Source: Hydractinia symbiolongicarpus
Taxonomy: Eukaryota > Cnidaria > Hydrozoa > Anthoathecata > Hydractiniidae
Assembly: GCF_029227915.1 (NCBI RefSeq)
Contig: NC_079880.1
Span: forward strand, 12,365,501 to 12,429,500
Direction: 5' to 3'
Length of the DNA stretch: 64,000 nt
Shown in pieces: positions 57,601 to 64,000 of this stretch (positions within the stretch are counted from its first letter, which is position 1; each line of letters begins with the position of its first letter). The translations under genes and the position numbers were made by a program. Under the pieces are notes generated by a model that saw nothing but the letters and a program-made list of their open reading frames with translations, was not told where the DNA came from and searched no databases.

Positions 57601-60600
57601 GGTAATTTTCCAGATGTTACGGCACGACATTAATAAATTTAAATTGACGTTAATAGCATCTTTGTAACAAAGGCCGTTCAATGTCTGTCAATCATCTGTC
57701 AGCATGGCACAACAAACCCGTTTCGGAATAGACAGGTTTACGAGGTCATCAAAAAGCCTTTAAACCCTTATATCTGCTGAACAGTTGTCAATAACACACG
57801 ATGCTATACATTTGTTTATCAGCGTTTTTTTAGAGTAACGATTTGTTCTTCTACCTTCTAAGAGGATTTTTCCCGGGCTAAAAATTACTTATTACGGAGA
57901 ATGTAATCAATTCGAAATTATGCTTATTTCCTATTTCATTGTATTCAATCGAAAATAACTTGATTTATTAACTCTGTATGACCTTCGTATATGCGATACA
58001 AGTGCAGTAAATCACAATAGATAGAGTTAGGCAGTCGGAACATAAAATTTACAAAAGGATTACAAGAAATACATAACAAATTTAAAAAATCTCACACTAA
58101 GGGCGGGTGGGTGCGTGTGCAACACTGACTAACAATGTGTGATATTTTCCCGCTTATTTCGCCCTCTTATTTCCTTGGTCACGTGACAAAGCGAAGTGTA
58201 CATTGACTGTATCTTAACATACCCGGTTATAATCCTTTAATAAATTCATATATCCATCGGATGTTATGGTTAGGGTTAAAGTTAATTCATAAATCTCTCA
58301 CAATCCTCATTAGCTATACATGCGCATCTTCAGAATTTCAAACACACAAAACCACTTCATAATGGAATTCTCACGCAATTCTTTGTTTATTTCGGCATGA
58401 TTTTGTTGGAAACATTACGCATGAATTAACACCATCACAAACTAAGTTTAGCTTCTCCACGTAATCAGAAGATATTTTACCAGGAAGTTATAAACAAATG
58501 AAAAGTCACGTTTAAGAAAGCTGAAATAATTATTAACGGTATTTGAGCATGCCATGTTAGAAATATTCTTTAAACTCCAATACTCGTTTTTTATTAAGCA
58601 CAGGATTGCGCAGGAGATGCTTATATGCTCAACCTTTGAGTTGAACATTTTCCTGGGCTATCCTTCGTAGTTGGCATTATTCCCTGCTGCAAACAGCTCT
58701 TGTTGTGTAACGTTCATTATCCATACGTAAAATTTCTTCTATAACCTAACACAAACGTGTTAGACAGAGAAATGTAGATTTAATAAATTTCAGATCACAA
58801 AAAACATAACAAACGACCGTTGTAGCTTGGCGAGACTGGCGAAACCAACTAAACATAAAATAATGATACGAAATGATTTATTTGTAAGAATAATAGGTTT
58901 TGTATCTTTTGTTTTGCTCAACGAGGTAATTCTGTTATCAACACTCAAAAATTATAACTTACATACTAGACTAGACTGGTTTCGTATTTCACTAGTTTTG
59001 GTAGTTAAAACGGCGACAAAAAAGAAGCCTATTTTAAAGTTCTACCGGCTGAAGCCGTAAAATAGAAAAATAGGAAAAAGATGGTGGTGTTCATAGGCGG
59101 GATATAATACTTACACCCGATGTGGGCCAACTATAATCTTGTTGTGAACTAAATAACAAAGTGTAATAAACTGAAATCTAAATCTCAGTCGAAACTTTTC
59201 GCTTCTTATAATGTATTGGTTTAGTTAAGACAATTTCAGTATAGGTGAACGGTCCTGCTTTGCGGTTTGAATTAGAATCGAATTAACTACACTTTTTCCC
59301 GTCACTAGGTAACACATCGGATGTGGATTTGGATCATACAGACCTGATGTCATTTAATGAACCGTATCACGTGCATTATCCTTCGAATGATGTCTTCTTT
59401 GATCTACACATGCCTGATAATGTAAATCACCACGTGGACCATCACATGCATTACAATGGTGGACAAGTGCATCATTATTATGACCATTACTATGATAACA
59501 CGAGCGAGTCGATGTCTATAGACCATTTTGGTAAGTTTTGTAGTAGGAGACTATTTATGTGCAAAATTATTTTCTTCGTAGGAAATTACTTTCCTCTTGA
59601 TCACATGGTCGTTTATGCAAAATGGTGTCATTTACCCAGATAAACATAACATAAAGTCAGATTAAGTGTGTCTCGCAATGTTTTAATTTCAATTATTTAT
59701 ACTGAAGTTTGTCTAGGAAATTTTTTTTCTTTCAAGAAATGAAAATAATTACAGTTCTTCGTCAATTCACTTTTTATTATATAATGACAAAAAAAATGGA
59801 AATTTAAATTTGATTTTAGTAACATCTTAAATAAAGTTAAAAAAAATATCCAATTTTAAACATTTCCAATCTCTAATTAAACTAACTTTCTAATTTGTTG
59901 TTATTTAGTGTCCAGTGTTCACCCATGTCAAAATGGTGGCATAATTGTTCCACTTGGTCCAGAATCCTATCAATGCATCTGCCCAAAAGAATACATTGGA
60001 AAAAAATGTGAAGGTAAAAAAGCTGTTCCTACCGCTGCTGTTTATATCAAAACGACTTAATTTTAAAATTTTGATGTCCGTGTTTGTGTTCTGTTTAGAA
60101 ATCAATGCTTGCTGCAAGTACGAACCTTGTCAAAACAATGGAACATGTAATCCAATTAGAAACGAACCAAAGTATCACTGTACTTGTAAAAAAGCTTATT
60201 ATGGAAAACATTGCGAAAGTAAGTCGGTTACCTAGAACTGCATTTGAAATAATAAGACTTAGGGTACCGTTTTTTAAGGTAAGTTTTACGTTGGACCTGT
60301 AGACACATTTTAATGCGGTAACTATGGCAAGGGAATGGAGACGTCAAACATCTAATAATGTAGACACACATATTATATTTGTTTAGATTGTTTAGATTTC
60401 CAATTGGTTTAATCATTCATTTTAAACTTTCTATATTTTTTTAATCCCAGCTATTTTTTGATACGTGCTCTCACATTGCCAACGAATGGACTTCCTTGCA
60501 GTTTGAATTAACAAACTTTCTCTAATGCTAAGGTGCAATATAATCCGTAAATATAAAAGTGTTTTACTGCAACCAACAGGTTGTGAAGTTTTTGTTATAT

Positions 60601-63600
60601 GCAGCAATTGAAACTCCTTATTACAGAAAAAAATCCTTGCGAGCCAAACATGTGTGAAAACGGAGGTACGTGTACTCATAATGATAAAGATGAAACACAG
60701 TGTATATGTAAGAAAGGATTCAGAGGAGAAAAATGTGAAGGTAAGTTTGACAAAAAAATATTCGAAACACAAAGGTATTTTAATTACGGAAATGCTTCTT
60801 TTGATATCGGTTGTTTGCTGCAGGTAAACCTAAAATGCTTAGAATCGCTTCCTTTAAAATAGTTTTAATAGTTAAATCATGAAGGTATACCCACCAATGT
60901 TGAATTTACCTTAATTGTATATGTTATATCTATGGTTTAAACTTTGTTTTAGAAATTGATAGCTGTATTCCACCTCCATGTCGTAATGGAGGAACATGTT
61001 CGCAAGTTAACGCGAAAAACGCAACATTTACCTGTGATTGTCCGGTCAAATTCAAAGGAACGATATGCGAACGTAAGTATGACGTGTTATATGCGACTAG
61101 TTGTATTTTACACAAAAAAATGCGTTTTTTTTATGGGAAAATGTATCAGTTTTGATAAAAGTGACTTTTTTAATTAAGTCTTTAACTTCCACGATAAATA
61201 GAATAGAACAAAAGCGACATTGTTTTCCAGCTTTGTATATTTAAAAAATTATACCTACAGAAAAAGTTAAAATAAGCCAACTTTTCTGGCAAAGGAAAGT
61301 TTGCCAACACAAAGTACTTTCGCTCCGTTCCGTTTCGAAGTGGTAAGTTTATTAGAGATAAAAAATGTCATATATCCGGTATGCTAAAATGATTGATTTT
61401 GAAAAGAAACTTTTTTGGATTACATTGTTCACGTTTTCTACTTCAGCATTTCTACAATATAGTTTGGTGACCTAGTATATATAACATAAATTATCAGCTA
61501 AAAGAAGTGTTTATAACTCCCTCTGATTAAAATTTCTGTTTATCACTTGTTCTAAATAACTTTACTTTAGTGCCGACTTTTTGTCCCAGTCAGCCATGTC
61601 AGAATGGTGGAACTTGTCGAGAAACAAACGATGATTTCCAATGCATATGTCGTGAAGGATTTATGGGTAAAACGTGTACAGGTGAAGATGGTTAAAACTT
61701 ATTACAGAACTTTTTTTAATGAATTCAGGGGTTAAATTATTATATTTACAACTTGTATTTTAGAAAGGCCATGTTTGCCCAGTCCATGCTACAATGGTGC
61801 CACTTGTGTTGAGAATGGCACCGACTATGAATGTATATGTGCACCTTGGACGAGTGGAAGAAACTGCACAGGTATAAAATACATTTTTTGGAGGAATTTG
61901 GACATTTTAATCTAAGAGCAAGTGGTGAGACACGTGTGAATAAGAACACTTTCTAAGTAGACAACACCTTGCTTATTACAAATGCCATTGCCAAAGTACA
62001 AAATTTACACACAAAAATTTTAAAAGGTAAAAACATTTTAGGCATTTTTTTTAAAATTGACTATTTAATAAGCGGACAGAAGGTGTCCTTATCAGGGCAA
62101 TGTTTTGGTAACTGAAATGGGGATAAAAATACGTCCTTGATGTTCCTTTACTGTTATAAATGACAACAAGCTATTAATAGTAACAAAATTGTATATTTGG
62201 AGATGCAACATTTATAATAAAGAATCAGATATTTTTCTATAGAAATCAGTCCATGCCGATTGAAACCTTGCCGCTCCAATGGTCAGTGCTTGGATGCACT
62301 TTCTGGTTTTAAATGGTCTTTCAAACCAATGCAATACTATTGTTTATGTCGGCCGCCATACATGGGACCACATTGCACAGGTAATTTTATTCATATGAAA
62401 TGTACCCATGAACCATGCTTGGGCGGACCATGGTTTTCACCAAGGAAGAGATTTTAAAAACTTTCACTTCTATATTGCTGGCAAATCATGATTGGTTGAC
62501 GATATTGTCTTTTTATGTTAAAAAAATCACAGTTAAAATTAGGGAAAGAAGGAAGGGTAAATAATCCATCCTTCCTCTTCCTACGGTACTTCCCTGTCCA
62601 CTTTTATTGTGTATTTGTATATGTCACTGTGGGAAAACTTTTCTCTTTAGCTACCTTACTTTATAATATTTCTTGGTTAGAAAGAACATGTTAAAACACT
62701 TTAAAATGCGGGTAATTTTTAGCACCTATCCTTTTTCTATTGCACATAAAATCGTCCACGTACGATTAAATCTATCGCTACTTTTTTGATCAAGTAAATT
62801 CAGTTATTCATGAGCAGTCTAACAAGAGAGAAAATGATATAACGTATTCATTCTATTTCAGATAATTTGTGCAACCACTGCTCGCCTTATGGTCACTGTG
62901 AAAACTCAAGCAAATGTGTTTGTGATGATGGTTACTACGGAAACGGTTTTATCTGTCAACGTAGGTTTTAAATTTTCAAAAAAGATCTATTTCTCCATCT
63001 GCAAGTTTAAAGATTAAAAACAAACATAGAGTTAAATTCAAATTTATTTATTTTTTAGCGGAAGATACCAATCCATGTGTTCCTAATCCATGTTTTAACG
63101 ACGGTGCATGCGTAATTGAATCCAGTGGTGACTACCATTGTCATTGCAAGCAACCATTTAAACCACCATTGTGTTTAAGTAGGCATATATTTATGGTTGC
63201 TAATAACAACAGTGTTTGTCATATTTTGTTCCATCGAAATATATGCCCTGAGAAATTAATTTTGTATCTCATGCCTGAAGGCCGTCGCCACTGGAGGGTG
63301 GGCGTGGCACGGGGTTTTCAACCATGTATGGGTCCTCTCGCATAACTAACGTATGATTCTTGTGCCTTTTAGCGTTTAAATGCTAATTTTAGGTAATCAT
63401 GAATTTTATCTTTCTTGCTTGCGTCCATTTTTTTTTGCAACCAAGTAATTTTCTTCGTGACGCAATTTTCCTAGAATATTGTGCAACCCTTTCCATTTTT
63501 TTTTTGGCGTTACATGAAATGTTGTAGGCATTTAAAAAAAATTTTTTTTGTTACAGCGGGAGATCCTTGTATCCCAGATCCATGTAAAAATGGACAATGT

Positions 63601-63667
63601 ATGGCTAATTCAGATGGAACATACAGATGTAAATGCGAGCCAGGGTATCGAGGTTTTCAATGCAACA
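54210..63667 (+). CDS. Secreted multi-EGF protein (plus gene), 19 exons in window, 3'-incomplete
   Basis: Divergent paralogue of the minus-strand EGF gene. Exons: 54210-54690, 54893-54937, 55348-55731, 55978-56055, 56240-56335, 56946-57011, 57089-57322, 57431-57460, 59309-59530, 59909-60013, 60099-60218, 60627-60740, 60953-61072, 61571-61681, 61764-61871, 62243-62380, 62862-62960, 63059-63178, 63557-63667. Every intron is phase 1 and GT-AG, and the frame is open through 927 codons plus one base. Layout: signal peptide, basic segment with KKR, acidic exons, W-L motif exons (residues 304-461), a His/Tyr-rich exon (472-545), then ten EGF-type exons matching the first ten of the minus gene. The last donor (AACA|GTAAGT) shows that it continues past the window. 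Exon 5 has an alternative in-phase donor at 56308. Confidence 0.85.
54893..54937 (+). CDS. Plus EGF gene, exon 2
   Basis: 15 codons, phase 1-1 (SNPQQSSDEAEIAS). Good acceptor TTTCTTTAG and donor A|GTAAGT. Confidence 0.7.
55348..55731 (+). CDS. Plus EGF gene, exon 3: acidic segment
   Basis: 128 codons, phase 1-1. Asp/Glu/Ser-rich (HDDPGDDENEMN) with one GGGSIHRVGEP patch. Probably disordered. Confidence 0.8.
55978..56055 (+). CDS. Plus EGF gene, exon 4: first W motif
   Basis: 26 codons, phase 1-1, containing LLDLFSDWVKNMVAKNP. Confidence 0.72.
56240..56335 (+). CDS. Plus EGF gene, exon 5: second W-L motif
   Basis: 32 codons, phase 1-1, containing SNFKGWLQKISSG. An in-phase alternative donor at 56308 would remove nine residues. 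Confidence 0.7.
56946..57011 (+). CDS. Plus EGF gene, exon 6
   Basis: 22 codons, phase 1-1: RTFDDFLRKLVSRNNVDHI, with Phe in place of Trp in the motif. Confidence 0.7.
57089..57322 (+). CDS. Plus EGF gene, exon 7: three W-L motifs
   Basis: 78 codons, phase 1-1: INEWLEHQNF, FEHWLHNVV and LQEWLHNST, then a Lys/Asn-rich helix-like stretch. Start set by GCTGCAG at 57088. Confidence 0.78.
57431..57460 (+). CDS. Plus EGF gene, exon 8 (micro-exon)
   Basis: Ten codons, phase 1-1, between CTCTTGCAG and A|GTTAAG. Plausible but short; it could be skipped without a frame change. Confidence 0.5.
   Translation, partial: TIGIKKTNY
57524..57560. repeat. Poly-C tract in intron 8
   Basis: Nearly pure C run with one AA interruption. 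It could form an i-motif, or a G-quadruplex on the other strand; the length is prone to assembly error. Confidence 0.9.
57890..58050. repeat. Dispersed repeat piece in intron 8
   Basis: Shares AATCGAAAATAAC, AATAGATAGA and GCAGTCGGAA-ATAA-ATTTAC with 13050-13130. Confidence 0.5.
58051..58212. repeat. Dispersed repeat family S, copy 2
   Basis: Nearly identical to 16172-16340. The higher similarity than other repeats here suggests more recent spread. Confidence 0.85.
58213..59308. other. Rest of intron 8
   Basis: No exon or repeat recognised; short frames show no family motif. Confidence 0.4.
59309..59530 (+). CDS. Plus EGF gene, exon 9: His/Tyr/Asp-rich segment
   Basis: 74 codons, phase 1-1. 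Dense in His and Tyr (NHHVDHHMHYNGG, VHHYYDHYYDN). It sits just before the EGF block like exon 5 of the minus gene. Candidate metal-binding or oxidative cross-linking segment. Confidence 0.82.
59909..60013 (+). CDS. Plus EGF gene, exon 10: EGF-like 1 lacking two cysteines
   Basis: 35 codons: HPCQNGGIIVPLG, YQCICPKEYIGKKCE. Matches minus exon 6 in length, NGG-VP text and missing cysteines. Confidence 0.88.
60099..60218 (+). CDS. Plus EGF gene, exon 11: EGF 2
   Basis: 40 codons: ACCKYEPCQNNGTC, YHCTCKKAYYGKHCE. Seven cysteines. Confidence 0.88.
60627..60740 (+). CDS. Plus EGF gene, exon 12: EGF 3
   Basis: 38 codons: NPCEPNMCENGGTCTH, QCICKKGFRGEKCE. Confidence 0.9.
60953..61072 (+). CDS. Plus EGF gene, exon 13: EGF 4
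   Basis: 40 codons: [31 protein letters not shown]. Confidence 0.9.
61571..61681 (+). CDS. Plus EGF gene, exon 14: EGF 5
   Basis: 37 codons: TFCPSQPCQNGGTCRE, FQCICREGFMGKTC. Confidence 0.9.
61764..61871 (+). CDS. Plus EGF gene, exon 15: EGF 6
   Basis: 36 codons: RPCLPSPCYNGATCVENG, YECICAPWTSGRNC. Confidence 0.9.
62243..62380 (+). CDS. Plus EGF gene, exon 16: long EGF 7
   Basis: 46 codons: SPCRLKPCRSNGQCLDALSG, FKWSFKPMQYYCLCRPPYMG. Shares the SGF-W-MQYYC insert with minus exon 12. Confidence 0.93.
62862..62960 (+). CDS. Plus EGF gene, exon 17: compact EGF 8
   Basis: 33 codons: NLCNHCSPYGHCE, CVCDDGYYGNGFIC. Confidence 0.9.
63059..63178 (+). CDS. Plus EGF gene, exon 18: EGF 9
   Basis: 40 codons: NPCVPNPCFNDGACVIESSG, YHCHCKQPFKPPLC. 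Confidence 0.9.
63557..63667 (+). CDS. Plus EGF gene, exon 19: EGF 10
   Basis: 37 codons: DPCIPDPCKNGQC, YRCKCEPGYRGFQC. Last exon in the window, with an intact donor. Confidence 0.9.
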
Positions 63668-64000
63668 GTAAGTAATGGATTGTAGTAAGCAGTAAGTTAT
63701 AACGAGAAGTTGGATCAAATTTTATATTTACGAATATTTCGTCTAACCTCTATGGACATTATTAACGCATAAAACTTACCAACTCAAAAGTTCTCTAGTA
63801 TATGTCTAATTAATATACCTTACTGGCAAAAAAAAGTTAGCAAAAAAATTAGTCGGCAAAAATAAAAAGTTGGCAAAAATATCAGTCACTTGGACAAAAT
63901 TTAGTCATTTTTTACCAACTAAATTTTGGAATGTAGTCACCAATGAAAAATAATCGCATAAATTAATAAAAATTAGCAACAACAACTAAAAAACGGCAAA
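63668..64000. other. Start of intron 19
   Basis: AT-rich with several GGCAAAAA repeats; no exon before the window ends. Confidence 0.5.

Overview
This is an animal nuclear genome fragment: AT-rich, with spliced genes (GT-AG introns, acceptors mostly TTTAG or TTTCAG), large intergenic spaces and many decayed transposons. The rhodopsin-family receptor, PAN/apple plus fibrinogen-like secreted proteins, multi-EGF matrix-type proteins, and DIRS-like, Helitron-like and MITE remnants suggest a cnidarian, perhaps a medusozoan. That placement is inferred from gene content and texture; no marker gene here proves it.

Layout. 0-3 kb: a tRNA-derived SINE, then an apparently single-coding-exon class A GPCR (954-2309). 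3-9 kb: a (TA)n tract, a MITE with 158-bp inverted ends, a diverged repeat array with six perfect TGACGTCA octamers, and a 54-bp minisatellite. 9-25 kb: two paralogous PAN/fibrinogen-like genes (9113-10063 and 24386-25255, + strand) separated by piggyBac-like and hAT-like MITEs, a DIRS-like remnant, a Helitron remnant carrying protease-like, helicase and endonuclease segments, and Helitron ends. 25-37 kb: gene-poor, repeat-rich DNA with second MITE copies and a Helitron carrying internal repeats.

37-64 kb: the main discovery. Two long secreted multi-EGF genes lie head to head, about 1.03 kb apart. The minus-strand gene (37485-53175) is resolved here into 23 exons and 1,706 residues: signal peptide, basic segment with a convertase-like site, acidic exons, His-rich exons, 17 cysteine-rich EGF-type exons and an Asn/Thr/Ser-rich tail. 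The plus-strand gene (54210 to beyond the window) has 19 exons here: signal peptide, basic segment, acidic exons, short W-L motif repeats, a His/Tyr-rich exon and ten EGF-type exons. Those ten match the first ten EGF exons of the minus gene one by one, in order, in nearly identical length and all in phase 1. This points to an ancient inverted duplication with a shared promoter region, and predicts further matching exons beyond the window edge.

How the genes work together can only be inferred. The PAN/fibrinogen-like and EGF proteins are all predicted to be extracellular and cysteine-rich. The EGF pair may be co-regulated from the shared intergenic region and could form a metal- or calcium-binding matrix or surface coat. 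No exact homologue is recognised and no gene symbols are assigned.
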